Source: Pseudomonas gingeri (GTDB lineage Bacteria > Pseudomonadota > Gammaproteobacteria > Pseudomonadales > Pseudomonadaceae). From it: a stretch of DNA of 64,000 bases. Position numbers and translations under genes: made by a program. Below are positions 17,663 to 27,067 of this stretch, piece by piece. The stretch covers positions 616,099 to 680,098 of the forward strand of contig NZ_JACAOR010000002.1 of the NCBI RefSeq assembly GCF_013386115.1, in the 5' to 3' direction. Numbering within the stretch: the stretch's first letter is position 1; the number at the start of each line of letters is the position of its first letter. The notes under the pieces were generated by a model that was given only the letters and a program-made list of their open reading frames with translations, did no database searches and was not told where the DNA came from.

Positions 17663-19174
17663 TTACTCGGCGGCTTCGGCGCCGCTCAGGCCACCGACCT
17701 TGGACATCATCAGCGCGATGAAGTCTTCCACCGGCATCTTCTGCCCGTTGAAATCCACCTGGCCGGCGGTGTAGTGCAGCTTGGAGACGATATCCGTGCC
17801 CTCGATGGTCGCCATCTCGGTAGATACCGCCATGGTACCGGCCATTTCGCTGCTCATCGACGCGTACTGGGCGATGGCCTTCGGATCGGTCTGGCCCTCG
17901 ACCTGCGCCTGCACGCCGGCAAGATCGGCGATCATCGGCTTGGACAGCGACAGCTTGGCGTCCAGTTGCGCGATCAGTTGCTTGCCCAGTTCCAGCGGCG
18001 GCAACTGGGTGGACGACGGGTTGGTCAGGTCCAGCAACAGGCTGAAACGGCTTTCGCCATTGGCGGTCTTGAACGACAGGTTTTCCACGGCGATCTGCGG
18101 CTTGCCGGCCAGCAGCTGGCGGATGTCGGCCTGGGCCTTGAGTTGCTGCTCGGCGGTCAGCTCCGGCACCGCCGGGGTTTCCTCACCCTGCGCGGCCGCT
18201 TGCTGCATGGCCTGCAGCTCGCTCTGGTAGATCTGGGTCAGGGAGCGCACCGCCGGGATATCGAGGTTCTTCGCGGCCAGGCTCATCTGCGCGCTGCCCA
18301 CCGATTTGCCGTTGTAGCCGATATCGCCGACGGTGTAGGCCAGGCGTCCGGCGAGGATATTGCCGGTCGCGTCCAGGGAGTCCTTCTGCTCGAAGTCCTT
18401 GACCGTCACTGTTGCCGGGGTCAGACCGTAGGTCACCTTGGCGTTGCTCAGTTCCAGGGTGTTGCCGCCCAGGTAGAAGCCGAAGTCGCTCTTGGCCAGG
18501 TCGCTGACCAGGGTCAGGCCACCCAGCTCGACCGATACCGGCCCGTCCTCGGCGGACTGGGCGGCAATCTTCAGGCTGTCCATGTAGCCGTTGAGCTTGA
18601 TCTTCGCCCCACGGTCGCTGCCGGTGAGGTTCAGGTTCAGCCCGGAAAATTTCACCGAGCTCTTGTCGTCCGGCGCGAAGTCCAGCGGGATCAACTCGAC
18701 GTTGCCGTCGATCGAGTTGTTGTAGCCCAGCGCAACCACGCCCTTGAGCGGCGCGGCGCCCTTGGCGGCGTCGAACCACTTGGCGGTCACGTCGTTCTTT
18801 TCCAGCTCGTAGTTGCTGTTGACCATCACTGGCGTCAGCTTCAACGCCTTCAGGCGCGACAACGGCAATGGCCCGTGCTCGATATGGTCGACGAACAGCA
18901 GGTCGACGTCCTTGTTATCTTCACCGAGCTGCAGGTTCTGCAGCTTGAGCCGGTAATGCGCGGTGCTGGTGAACAGGTGGCGGTCCAGCGACACCAGCTC
19001 GATGCTCGCGTTGCCGCCACCACTGCTCAGGGCCGTCTTCAATTGTGCGTTGGCTTCCTGGATCGAAGTGTTCAACACCCCTTCCAGTTGATTGCCGGTG
19101 TACCACGCGCCGGCGGTGCTCACGGCACCCACCACCACGACAAACCCCAACAATACGCCTGCTGATTTATTCAT
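17663..19174 (-). CDS. DUF945/YdgA-family membrane-anchored protein
   Basis: A 503-residue protein with one N-terminal anchor (VLLGFVVVVGAVSTAGAWYTG) followed by a long periplasmic beta-rich region. YTGNQLEGVLNTSIQEAN, the central YNNSIDGNVELIPLDF and the C-terminal VDFNGQKMPVEDFIALMM are typical of the DUF945 family, of which E. coli YdgA is a member. Length fits the family (~480-510). Function is not established; the fold suggests a lipid- or envelope-related protein. It appears monocistronic. Confidence 0.85.
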   Translation of the reverse strand: MNKSAGVLLGFVVVVGAVSTAGAWYTGNQLEGVLNTSIQEANAQLKTALSSGGGNASIELVSLDRHLFTSTAHYRLKLQNLQLGEDNKDVDLLFVDHIEHGPLPLSRLKALKLTPVMVNSNYELEKNDVTAKWFDAAKGAAPLKGVVALGYNNSIDGNVELIPLDFAPDDKSSVKFSGLNLNLTGSDRGAKIKLNGYMDSLKIAAQSAEDGPVSVELGGLTLVSDLAKSDFGFYLGGNTLELSNAKVTYGLTPATVTVKDFEQKDSLDATGNILAGRLAYTVGDIGYNGKSVGSAQMSLAAKNLDIPAVRSLTQIYQSELQAMQQAAAQGEETPAVPELTAEQQLKAQADIRQLLAGKPQIAVENLSFKTANGESRFSLLLDLTNPSSTQLPPLELGKQLIAQLDAKLSLSKPMIADLAGVQAQVEGQTDPKAIAQYASMSSEMAGTMAVSTEMATIEGTDIVSKLHYTAGQVDFNGQKMPVEDFIALMMSKVGGLSGAEAAE

Positions 19175-19430
19175 GAATTGACCCGATCAATGTCCGTTGT
19201 GTTGAAAATGCTGGTCTTCCCTGAACCCTTGGTCGGGTTCGGCTCGACGGCGCCCGAAAGGACGAAGAGTAGCATTTGCACGAAGACGGGCGCACCTGTC
19301 ACCCCGGTATCGGCATGTGACGAAGGCAGCAAAATGCACAGGAAGAACGCGCGCGGGCACCCGGCAAGACCACCGGGTTGCATTGCATTGACGTCAGGGT
19401 CGGCCTTAAGTTCGGATCAGGCCCGGCAAC

Positions 19431-20066
19431 TCACGAATACTGCAGCTCCATCTCGTCCAGCTGATGGTCAAAGGTCTTCAGTCGCGCCGTCCAGGTGTAC
19501 ACCAGCACCTCGAAATCACGGTTGATCACCACGCCGTCCGGCGAGTCGTTGCGCGGGTCGCAGACGTCCAGCTGATAACGCTCGCGGGCCATGGCGATGG
19601 CGACGTCCGCCAGCTCGCGGGCGTTGCTCAGCCAGTGGCGCTCTTCGTGGGCCACCTCGCGGTCGAGTTTCAGGCATTGGCTCTTGAGGGTTTCGAGGCT
19701 TTTTTCCAGGGGCGTGCCGGTCAGTTCGCCCATGACTTCCTGGAAGGTCCGGCCCGGTTGCCAGTAGCTGCCCCAGAAATAGCGGTCGAACACGGTTTCG
19801 ACGCGGCGCAGGGCGACCTTGGTGTCCCAGACCAGGACCAGGGTCTTGCTCTGGGAGAGCTGGCGCTTCTTCACCTGCTGGCTCTGGTAACTGGCCCAGG
19901 CCACCACTACGATGGACATCACTGCGATCAGGGCACTGGCGCTGTCGAGGAACACCAGCGCCTTGTCGATCTGGTGGGCGAGCATCACGCCGTAGAAATA
20001 CGTCGCCGAGAGCAGCACCAGGGCCACCACCGCACACCAGAAGCCGGGAGCATAAGGGTTTTTCAT
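19431..20066 (-). CDS. Uncharacterised two-helix membrane protein with cytoplasmic domain
   Basis: About 211 residues from MKNPYAPGFW. Two hydrophobic segments (FWCAVVALVLLSATYFYGVM and SALIAVMSIVVVAWASY) are followed by a charged, mainly helical soluble domain with VFDRYFWGSYWQPGRTFQEV and KSQCLKLDREVAHEERHW. I do not recognise a named family. The start is uncertain: an ATG 15 bp upstream (20081) is also possible. It is separate from the DUF945 gene by 256 bp with no obvious feature. Confidence covers a real gene, not a function. Confidence 0.7.
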   Translation of the reverse strand: MKNPYAPGFWCAVVALVLLSATYFYGVMLAHQIDKALVFLDSASALIAVMSIVVVAWASYQSQQVKKRQLSQSKTLVLVWDTKVALRRVETVFDRYFWGSYWQPGRTFQEVMGELTGTPLEKSLETLKSQCLKLDREVAHEERHWLSNARELADVAIAMARERYQLDVCDPRNDSPDGVVINRDFEVLVYTWTARLKTFDHQLDEMELQYS

Positions 20067-20231
20067 TATTAGAATCCCCATCAAGCCACGCCGACCGCGC
20101 GTGAGGATTCACCCGAAGCCCCGAACCAACGACGGCCAGCCGATAGTTCAGAGCATAGCAACGGACTCAGGGTTTCGACGGACGACCCGAGCACGTTCGT
20201 CCGAAGTTCTGCGATCCGCCAAGGAGTAGGC

Positions 20232-20882
20232 TCATGCACATACGGGAATGGCAATTCTCTGGGTGTGCCGATTGTCCGCCATGTCCGTCATGACAAACTC
20301 CAGCTCATGGTCATGGCCGCCATCGGCGGGGATCGGCACCTGGCAGTGCATGTATTTGGCGGACGTTTTTTCAACCGAAATCACCTGCTTCCCCAACCGG
20401 ACTGTGACACCGTGAGGAACCGGGAAGTTGAGCCCGTCATCGTCGACCCGGAACAGAATTCCGAGCGTCTGGCCGGCGGCGATTGCCGGCGAATCGAAAC
20501 GCAGCTCGCCCAAGCGGGGAGTGTCCGATGAGACGGAGGGGGCTGGCAGGGGCAGATTCACCGCATTGCTGGAAACAAAAAAACCGGGGTGGCGCTCGGT
20601 CATCAGCAGGTCCTCCACCTGCTCCTTGATGTGATGAGCCAACCATTCCTGCAGGTCGAGCATCCTGGTCTGCATATCCTGCTGATCTCTCAGCAATGCG
20701 GTGCGCAAGGAGATCATTTTCTGGAGTTCCAGGCCCTGTTCGATCCTCTGGCTGTCCAACGCCGAGATCGCCTCCTTCATTTCACTATCACGTTTCTGGA
20801 TGGCATAGACAGCCCAGGCAAGAACCCCGGAAGCGATGATGCCGAAGACGGTACAGATGATTGTGAGCGTATTGGAATCCAT
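20232..20882 (-). CDS. Uncharacterised membrane-anchored coiled-coil protein
   Basis: A 216-residue protein. An N-terminal transmembrane helix (LTIICTVFGIIASGVLAWAV) is followed by a predicted coiled coil (residues ~30-95, for example EAISALDSQRIEQGLELQK), a Pro/Ser linker and a C-terminal beta-sandwich-like region (GILFRVDDDGLNFPVPHGVTV). It is on the same strand as the adjacent unknown membrane protein, 147 bp away. No family is recognised. Confidence 0.65.
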   Translation of the reverse strand: MDSNTLTIICTVFGIIASGVLAWAVYAIQKRDSEMKEAISALDSQRIEQGLELQKMISLRTALLRDQQDMQTRMLDLQEWLAHHIKEQVEDLLMTERHPGFFVSSNAVNLPLPAPSVSSDTPRLGELRFDSPAIAAGQTLGILFRVDDDGLNFPVPHGVTVRLGKQVISVEKTSAKYMHCQVPIPADGGHDHELEFVMTDMADNRHTQRIAIPVCA

Positions 20883-20950
20883 GGTGTCGTGACTTACTCG
20901 CAGAGGCTGGGCAAACGCCGATTATACGGTGCGAGCGCCCCCCTCCAGCG

Positions 20951-22387
20951 TTATTTGCCAGCAGCTCCGGAAGTGCTTTCCCAACCACCGCCCAGCGCCA
21001 GGAACAGATCGATCTGACTCATCGCCACCTGGGTGTTGGCCGAGGCCAGTTGGGCACGCACGTCGGTGTAGGTGCGGGTGGCTTGCAGGTCGGCGAGGAA
21101 CGAGGCGCGACCGGCCTTGAAGAAGCGGTGCGTCTGGTCCGCCGCGAGGCTGGCCGACTGTTCGGCATCGGCCAGGGCATCGCGGCGGTCGAGCTGTGCG
21201 GTGTACTGGGCCAGGCTGGTCTGGGTCTCGCGAATCGCGTTGAGCACCACGCCGTCGAAGTGCGCCAGAACACCCTGGGTGGTGGCCTCGGCTTCACGGA
21301 TCCGCGCGCGCGCACCGTTGGTCGGCACGGTCCAGCTGATCGCCGGGCCGAAGCCCCAGCGGTTGGTCGACGGATCGCCCAGGTCCTTGAGGAAGCCGAC
21401 CGTACCGACCGTCGCGCCGATGCTGATATTCGGGTACAGCTCGCCCGTGGCGACACCGATACCGGCCGTCGCCGCCGCCAACCGGCGCTCGGCCTGGCGG
21501 ATATCCGGACGGCGCTTGAGCAGCTCGGCACCGTCGCCTACCGGCAGCAACTGGGCGATATGCGGCAGCGCGGCGCAATCGGCCACCCCGGCGGGCAGTT
21601 GGTCCAGCGGCTTGGCCAGCAACATCGACAGACGGTACAACCCGGCCTGGCGCGCCGCCGTATAGCGCGGCAACTCGGCACGTAGGGATTTGAACTGGGT
21701 CTGGGAACGGGTGACCTGGGTTTCATCGCCACGCCCGGCGTCGCGCAGGCGCTTGGTCAGCTCGGTGCTCTGGGATTGCAGGTCGAGGGACTGCTCGGCG
21801 ATCTCGCGTTCCTCGTTGGCGGCGCAGACCTGGGTGTAGGAGCGCACCACATCCGCCACCAGGGTGATACGGGCGACATCGGCCGCCGCCTGGGTCGCGT
21901 CGGCGTTGGCCTTGGCCGCCTCGATACCGCGCTGCAAGGTGCCCCACAGGTCGAACTGATAGGACGCGGAAAGCGAAATATCCCCGACATTCGCCACCGG
22001 CACCTTTTCCGGCAGCAGGAACGCCTGGCCGGACTCCTGCAAGCGTTGCGCGCCAGCCTTCACCCCGGCACTGAAGCCACCGGCCGCCTCGGCCTCGTCC
22101 ACCTGGGCCCGGGCCCGTGAGAGGCTTGCCGCCGCGACCCGCAGGTCGGTGTTGGAAGCCAGTGCCTGGCGCACCAGTTCATCCAGGCGCGGGTCCTGGT
22201 ACAGCCGCCACCAGTCAGTCGGGACCGGCGCCGAGACGACATTGTCGCCACTGCCGGCGAACTCGCCCTGCAGGTCCTTGCGCTGCATGGCCGAGTCGCC
22301 CGGCAGCTGGTAATCCGGACCGACCATGGAACAGGCCGACAGCAACAGGCCAAGGCCGAACGTGGTGACTTTCACCAGCGGTTTCAT
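20951..22387 (-). CDS. NodT-family outer-membrane efflux lipoprotein
   Basis: A 478-residue TolC-superfamily outer-membrane channel. The signal peptide ends in a lipobox (LLLSAC, Cys ~19) followed by SMVGPDYQLP, the usual start of the NodT subfamily. Two internally similar OEP halves are visible (TDLRVAAASLSRARAQVDEA; GELYPNISIGATVG). Together with the adaptor and FUSC pump encoded upstream it would form a tripartite efflux system. It is the last gene of the operon, overlapping the adaptor gene by 4 bp. Confidence 0.9.
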   Translation of the reverse strand: MKPLVKVTTFGLGLLLSACSMVGPDYQLPGDSAMQRKDLQGEFAGSGDNVVSAPVPTDWWRLYQDPRLDELVRQALASNTDLRVAAASLSRARAQVDEAEAAGGFSAGVKAGAQRLQESGQAFLLPEKVPVANVGDISLSASYQFDLWGTLQRGIEAAKANADATQAAADVARITLVADVVRSYTQVCAANEEREIAEQSLDLQSQSTELTKRLRDAGRGDETQVTRSQTQFKSLRAELPRYTAARQAGLYRLSMLLAKPLDQLPAGVADCAALPHIAQLLPVGDGAELLKRRPDIRQAERRLAAATAGIGVATGELYPNISIGATVGTVGFLKDLGDPSTNRWGFGPAISWTVPTNGARARIREAEATTQGVLAHFDGVVLNAIRETQTSLAQYTAQLDRRDALADAEQSASLAADQTHRFFKAGRASFLADLQATRTYTDVRAQLASANTQVAMSQIDLFLALGGGWESTSGAAGK

Positions 22388-23283
22388 TTCGCGGCCTCTT
22401 TCTTCGCGGCGTCCCCGGCGTCATCAATGATCGAAACGGTCGCCGTGCGCCCGGCGATCATGCGGAAATCTTCCGGCACGTCGACAAAGGCGATCCGCAC
22501 CGGAATCCGCTGGGCCAGGCGCACCCAGCTGAAGGCCGGGTTGACGTTGGGCAGCAGGTTCGAGCCGCTGGTGCGGTCACGGTCCTCGATCCCGGCGACG
22601 ATGCTTTCCACCCGGCCACGCAGGCGGGCCTTGTCGCCGATCACGCGGATATCCACGCTCTGGCCGACATGGATGCCGTCGAGCTTGGTCTCTTCGAAAT
22701 AACCGTCGATATGGAACGAGCCGCTGTCCACCACCGACAGCACCGGCCGGCCCGCCGTGACGAATTCCTGCTCACGCGGCGCACGGTCGTTGACATAACC
22801 GTCCACCGGGCTGCGGATCACCGACCGGTCGAGGTTCAGTTGCGCGGCGTCCACCGTCACCTGGGCCTCGGCCAGGGCCGACTCGGCACGGGCGACCTTC
22901 GACTGGCTTTCCTCCAGCTGCTCGCCGGCCACCAGGTTACCCAGGCCACGGTTGCGCTTGTTCTCGCGCTGGGCCTGGGCCAGGGTTTCCTGGCGATCGG
23001 CCACGGCGGCCCTGGCCTGGCGCAGCGCCAGCTTGAAGCGGTCCTGGTCGATGCTGAACAGCACCTGGCCGCGACTGACCAACTGGTTGTCACGCACCTG
23101 CACCTGCTGGATCAGCCCGGACACGTCCGGGGCGATCTGCACGATATCGGCACGGATATGCCCGTCCCGGGTCCAGGGCGCGAACATGTAGTACATCACC
23201 ATGCGCCAGACCACGAGGCAGGCGAAGATCACCACCAGCAAGGTCAGGACCACACGGCCAATGGTCAAGATAGGTTTTTTCAT
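22384..23283 (-). CDS. HlyD/EmrA-type periplasmic adaptor (AaeA-like)
   Basis: A 299-residue membrane-fusion protein. One N-terminal membrane helix (VVLTLLVVIFACLVVWRMVM) is followed by the lipoyl half-motif IVQIAPDVSGLIQQVQVRDN, an alpha-hairpin coiled coil (~75-150), the second lipoyl half (SPVDGYVNDRAPREQEFV) and a beta-barrel domain. Size and motif order match AaeA-like partners of FUSC pumps. It overlaps DUF1656 and the outer-membrane channel gene by 4 bp each. Confidence 0.9.
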   Translation of the reverse strand: MKKPILTIGRVVLTLLVVIFACLVVWRMVMYYMFAPWTRDGHIRADIVQIAPDVSGLIQQVQVRDNQLVSRGQVLFSIDQDRFKLALRQARAAVADRQETLAQAQRENKRNRGLGNLVAGEQLEESQSKVARAESALAEAQVTVDAAQLNLDRSVIRSPVDGYVNDRAPREQEFVTAGRPVLSVVDSGSFHIDGYFEETKLDGIHVGQSVDIRVIGDKARLRGRVESIVAGIEDRDRTSGSNLLPNVNPAFSWVRLAQRIPVRIAFVDVPEDFRMIAGRTATVSIIDDAGDAAKKEAAK

Positions 23284-23489
23284 GTCATCAGGTATCGACT
23301 GAACGAATCCACAACGCCCAGCAGCAAAGCGTAGAGACCGACGTTGAACAATGCCCGGTGCCAGACCAGGCGATAGAAGTGGAAGCGCGTCAACAGCCCG
23401 TGCACCACCAGGTACAGCGCGTAGGTAATCCCCATCAGCACCAGCAGCGTGGGCAGGAACACCCCGCTGATATCCACGTCACCGATCAT
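23280..23489 (-). CDS. DUF1656 (AaeX-like) small membrane protein
   Basis: A 69-residue protein with two hydrophobic helices (FLPTLLVLMGITYALYLVVHGL and ALFNVGLYALLLGVVDSF) and the conserved RFHFYRLVWHRALFN linker of the DUF1656 family. Such proteins are almost always encoded between a FUSC pump and its HlyD adaptor, as here, with ATGA-type overlaps on both sides. Their role is unknown; E. coli AaeX is the best-known member. Confidence 0.9.
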   Translation of the reverse strand: MIGDVDISGVFLPTLLVLMGITYALYLVVHGLLTRFHFYRLVWHRALFNVGLYALLLGVVDSFSRYLMT

Positions 23490-25570
23490 AAAGGCACTCC
23501 GTTGATCCCATACGGCACGCTCTCCGGCTGCTCGCCCAGGTCGACGAACTCGACCCCGGGCAACAGCGCCAGACGCAGGCCGCTCAAGGCGTGCAGCAGA
23601 TGCAGGCGGGTTTCGCCGTCGTCCAGGCCCTGGGAGCCGAGGGCCCGGCGCGTGCGGTCCAGGGTCATCAGCAAAGGTGCCGGGGCCGGCAGCCGCTCGC
23701 GGGCCTTGAGGCAGGCGCGGAAGTAAGCGCCGACCTCTTCCACCACCTGCTTGAGCAACACGTTGGCCACCCCCAGCACGCGCGGGGTATAGGCCAGCAG
23801 GTCGAGCAGGTTCAGCGCGACCCGCAACTCGCGCAGCGCCGCGCCGGTATCCTGGCCGGTCATGGCCAGGCGCGGCAGGTGCTGCATCAGGCGGTCGAGC
23901 ATTTGCGCGCCCATGTGCCGGTGCTCGGCCAGGGTCGCCGGCTCGGTCAGGCTGACGATGTCGCGCCAGCTGAAACGGGTCAGGCGCTTGGCCGCCAGCT
24001 CGGCGCCGAAGGGCCGAGCCACCAGGGTCCAGATAAAGGCGAACAACAGGCCCACGGGGCCGGCCAGGTTGGCGTTGGTGAAATTGAGGAAGTCGGCGTC
24101 ATAGGCGCCCGAAATGCTGATGAAGGACGAGGTGTTGACGATGGTCAGCAAGGTGCCCAGGTAGAAGCGCGGCTGTACGGTAAGGGTGCCGACGCAGATG
24201 AACGGCACGGCGAACGCCAGCACCAGCATCGGGAAATCATGCAGGTTGGGCAGTACCACGAACAGGTAGAGGCTGGCGAAGATCACCGACATCGCGGTCC
24301 AGAAAAAGAACCGGTAGATCTGCGGCGCCGGGTCGTCCATCGCCGCGAAAAAGCTGCAGGCCACCGCCGCGAGGATCACCGCGCTGGCGCCGTCGGTCCA
24401 GCCGAGCAGGATCCACAGCACCGAAGCGACAATGATCGCCAGGACCGTGGAGCCCGCTGAATACAGCATCAGGCCACGGTCGAGAAAGGGGGTCAGGCGG
24501 CTCAGGCGCCAATGGCGGTAGACCGCGCGCCAGTTGTCCTGGCTTTCGCACTGGATGGCGTATTGCAGGCTGCGCAGGTCCTGCCACAGGTCGATCCATT
24601 CCCCCAGGCGATAGAGGGCGTTGGAGAACAGCAACTGGCGGCGCTCATCCAGCTCGACCGGGCTCGGCTGCAGGCTGTCGACCTGCTCGCGCAGGGCCTG
24701 CCAGCGCTCGACCGGCGCTTCCCCGGCGGTGCTTTCCAGCCATTCGCGGGTGGCGACGAGCAACGGCTCGAAGCGCTCCACCAGCTCCGGCGTGCGTCGC
24801 GCCATGGCATACAAGGCGTCGTCCAGGGCGTCGACCACCGGCAGCAGGTGAATCATCCGTCCACGCAGCTCCTTGGTGTTGCGCACGGTCTGGGGCCGGG
24901 CACCTTCGTGGGGCAACTGGCCGATCATCAGTTCGAGACTGTTGAAGGTCGCCACCATCGCCGAACGCAGGCCGCTGACTTCATCGGCCTGCACATTGCG
25001 CGAGAGGAACCGCAGGCTGTAGGTCGAGGCATCGGCGAACCACTTGCCCGCCGCGTCGATAAACACCGGCGCCAGGCGCCGGGGCCAGAACATACTGCCG
25101 ACCACCGCGGCGACGGCGATGCCGAGAAAGATTTCCTCGGTCCGCGACACGGCGATATCGAACACGTTCAGCGGATTGTCCACCACCGGCAGGGCGATCA
25201 TCGGCATGGTGTAGCCGGCCAGCATCAGCGCGTAGCTGTTGGCGGTCCGCAAGTGCAGCGAGAGAAACAGCAGGATGCCGGTCCAGAGCGCCACCGCCAC
25301 CACCAGCAGGAAGGGTGTCTGGACGAACAGCGGCACGAACAGCACCGCCGCCGAAGCACCGAGGAAGGTGCCGACCGCCCGATACAGCGCCTTGGAACTG
25401 GTGGGGCCGACAAAGGGACTGGACACGATGTACACGGTCGCCATCGCCCAGTAGGGACGCGGCAGTTCCATCAGCAGCGCGATATACAGCGCGATCATCG
25501 AGGCCGCGAAGGTGCGCACGCCGTAGAACCAGTCGCGGGCCGGCGGCATGCCTGTCCAGAAACCGTTCAA
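23486..25570 (-). CDS. FUSC-family inner-membrane efflux pump (AaeB-like)
   Basis: A 694-residue protein with two membrane modules of about six helices (residues ~15-170 and ~380-520), each followed by a soluble cytoplasmic domain. ELPRPYWAMATVYIVSSPFV matches the start of the aromatic-acid exporter AaeB/FUSC family. AaeB exports p-hydroxybenzoate and related aromatic acids in E. coli; the substrate here is unknown. The TTG at 25570 overlaps the marR stop (TTGA); an in-frame ATG at 25549 is the alternative. It is the second gene of the operon. Confidence 0.9.
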   Translation of the reverse strand: MNGFWTGMPPARDWFYGVRTFAASMIALYIALLMELPRPYWAMATVYIVSSPFVGPTSSKALYRAVGTFLGASAAVLFVPLFVQTPFLLVVAVALWTGILLFLSLHLRTANSYALMLAGYTMPMIALPVVDNPLNVFDIAVSRTEEIFLGIAVAAVVGSMFWPRRLAPVFIDAAGKWFADASTYSLRFLSRNVQADEVSGLRSAMVATFNSLELMIGQLPHEGARPQTVRNTKELRGRMIHLLPVVDALDDALYAMARRTPELVERFEPLLVATREWLESTAGEAPVERWQALREQVDSLQPSPVELDERRQLLFSNALYRLGEWIDLWQDLRSLQYAIQCESQDNWRAVYRHWRLSRLTPFLDRGLMLYSAGSTVLAIIVASVLWILLGWTDGASAVILAAVACSFFAAMDDPAPQIYRFFFWTAMSVIFASLYLFVVLPNLHDFPMLVLAFAVPFICVGTLTVQPRFYLGTLLTIVNTSSFISISGAYDADFLNFTNANLAGPVGLLFAFIWTLVARPFGAELAAKRLTRFSWRDIVSLTEPATLAEHRHMGAQMLDRLMQHLPRLAMTGQDTGAALRELRVALNLLDLLAYTPRVLGVANVLLKQVVEEVGAYFRACLKARERLPAPAPLLMTLDRTRRALGSQGLDDGETRLHLLHALSGLRLALLPGVEFVDLGEQPESVPYGINGVPL

Positions 25571-26025
25571 GAATCGGCCACTCCCGATGCCTGCCCGGCG
25601 GCCTCGAAGGCGCGGATCACCCGCAGTGCCGCTTCCAGGTCGGCCGGAGCGATACCTTCCAGCACCTCGCGGCGCAAGCGCACCAACTGGGTTTCGATGT
25701 CGTGGAACAGGCCATGGCCGGTCTCGGTCAGGCCCAGGGTCTTGGCGCGGCGATCACTGGCGTCCTCGGTACGCTGCACATAGCCGGCATTGCACAACTG
25801 ATCGAGCAGGCGCACCAGCGACGGGCTCTCCATCCCGGCGACCTGGGCCACCGTGACCTGGCGCACTCCCGGCCCCATGCGCCCGATGATCAGCAACGGC
25901 ATGGCGCAGGCTTCGGAGATGCCATAGTTGGCCAGCGTGGTCTGGCAGGCCCGCCGCCAATGGCGCGACGCGAGCACCATGCCGGTACTGATGCTCTGCT
26001 GGAGCTGTTCGAGATGCTTGGACAC
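25567..26025 (-). CDS. MarR-family transcriptional regulator
   Basis: A 152-residue winged-helix protein. The recognition region is VTVAQVAGMESPSLVRLLDQLCNAGYV, and the wing DASDRRAKTLGLTETG contains the hallmark DxRxK pattern. The start is GTG with no good Shine-Dalgarno site. It is the first gene of the efflux operon and overlaps the FUSC gene. An inverted repeat 18 bp upstream (26043-26058) is the likely autoregulatory operator, so a ligand, perhaps an aromatic acid, probably derepresses the operon. Confidence 0.9.
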   Translation of the reverse strand: MSKHLEQLQQSISTGMVLASRHWRRACQTTLANYGISEACAMPLLIIGRMGPGVRQVTVAQVAGMESPSLVRLLDQLCNAGYVQRTEDASDRRAKTLGLTETGHGLFHDIETQLVRLRREVLEGIAPADLEAALRVIRAFEAAGQASGVADS

Positions 26026-26042
26026 AAGAGGATTCGCACAAT

Positions 26043-26058
26043 GTTAGTTTGCTAACTA
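26043..26058. promoter_or_regulatory. MarR-type operator
   Basis: GTTAG-N4-CTAAC (26043-26056) overlaps TAGTT-N4-AACTA (26045-26058). This dyad is of the size and AT-rich character bound by MarR dimers and lies directly upstream of the marR start codon. Confidence 0.6.
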
Positions 26059-26178
26059 TCAATATCGCGTATCGACCAGGATTTCGTCAAGTCTTGAAAC
26101 AATTTGTTCTTGTCGGTTCGGTCAGGCACAGAGGAACCGTGACCGTTGGGTTGAGCGTAGCTCATGGGGGGCTTGATC

Positions 26179-26424
26179 TCAGCCCTGCCTCCCCTTGCGC
26201 AACAACACATCCAGCTGGTCCACCACTTCGGCCCAGTCCGCATCCTCGAGCACTTCGCTGCGCAGGAAATCCGCCTGGCTCTTGCTCCAGAAAAACGCGT
26301 CGGCCAGGTGCAGCTCCGGCTTGAGCGGCGAGTGGGCGGCGACGAACTGGTCGATGCTCTTCGCATCGTTGGGCAGGCCCAGTTGCTTGAACAGGGACGG
26401 CAGGCTGTGGGTAGGTGATTCCAT
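26179..26424 (-). CDS. DUF2789 family protein
   Basis: An 81-residue soluble acidic protein. The N-terminal MESPTHSLPSLFKQLGLP and the following HSPLKPELHLADAFFWSKSQ are diagnostic of DUF2789, a small family common in gamma-proteobacteria with unknown function. No signal or membrane segment is visible. A REP-like palindrome cluster lies upstream. Confidence 0.88.
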   Translation of the reverse strand: MESPTHSLPSLFKQLGLPNDAKSIDQFVAAHSPLKPELHLADAFFWSKSQADFLRSEVLEDADWAEVVDQLDVLLRKGRQG

Positions 26425-26459
26425 TGGCTTCTCCGGTGATCAGTGAAATATCGGTGCCG

Positions 26460-26565
26460 TGATCGTTCCCACGCTCTGCGTGGTAACGCCTCTCTGGACG
26501 CTCCGCGTCCGCTCGGCTGACGCAGAGCGTCACGGGCAGCATTCCCACGCAGGGCGTGGGAATGC
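26460..26565. repeat. REP-like palindromic repeat cluster
   Basis: Nested palindromes of the Pseudomonas type containing CCCACGC and GACGCTCCGCGTC units. They end in the perfect dyad CATTCCCACGC/GCGTGGGAATG (26540-26564). It lies between two minus-strand genes. Such elements are moved in trans by REP-associated transposases; none is in the window. Confidence 0.8.
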
Positions 26566-26605
26566 TCAGTTGTCCTGCAATGGAGGGCACGGGCGGGCCA
26601 AAGGT

Positions 26606-27067
26606 TCAGTGGCAGACCTCGCACACTTCGGCATGGGGCACCATGCGCAGGTACTCGCCCATTTCCATATGCACCAGGTTGTGGTGGTTGCCGGCTTCCA
26701 GGTAGATGTCCTTCTCGCGGGTCAGCAGCGGGTCGACCACCATGCGCAGACCATAGGATTCGCCCAGGGCCGGCACGGCGCCGCGCTCGCAGTCCTGGAA
26801 CAGATACGCCAGGGTGCTTTCCCGGGTGATCTGCCAGGTCGAGGCGCCCCGCACCTTGCTCAGGTCCAGGTGCCGGCTGGCGGGCAAGACGGCCATCAGG
26901 TAATGCCCATGCTGGTCGTCGAGGATCACCGACTTGGCCATGCGTTCCGCCGGAATCCCCGCCAGGCGGGCGGTCTCCAGGCTGCTGGACGAATGCGGGT
27001 GATGGATGATGTCGAATTCGCAGCTCGCCTTTTCCAGGCTGCTCTGCACGGTCTTGGCCATACGCAT
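26606..27067 (-). CDS. YbaK/ProX-type aminoacyl-tRNA deacylase domain protein
   Basis: A 153-residue single-domain protein with the YbaK/prolyl-tRNA synthetase-associated fold. RMAKSVILDD contains the conserved lysine, and GAVPALGESYGLRMVVDP is the typical G-x-V-x-P segment. The N-terminal SSSLETARLAGIPAERMAK matches the family. Such proteins hydrolyse mischarged tRNAs in trans; substrate specificity cannot be read here. A strong Shine-Dalgarno site (GGAGGTG) precedes ATG. The C-terminus has a CEVCH motif. Confidence 0.82.
   Translation of the reverse strand: MRMAKTVQSSLEKASCEFDIIHHPHSSSSLETARLAGIPAERMAKSVILDDQHGHYLMAVLPASRHLDLSKVRGASTWQITRESTLAYLFQDCERGAVPALGESYGLRMVVDPLLTREKDIYLEAGNHHNLVHMEMGEYLRMVPHAEVCEVCH

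Noticed and set aside
26460..26565. CRISPR array
   Set aside because: The palindromes are irregular REP units without regularly spaced repeats and unique spacers; no cas genes are present.
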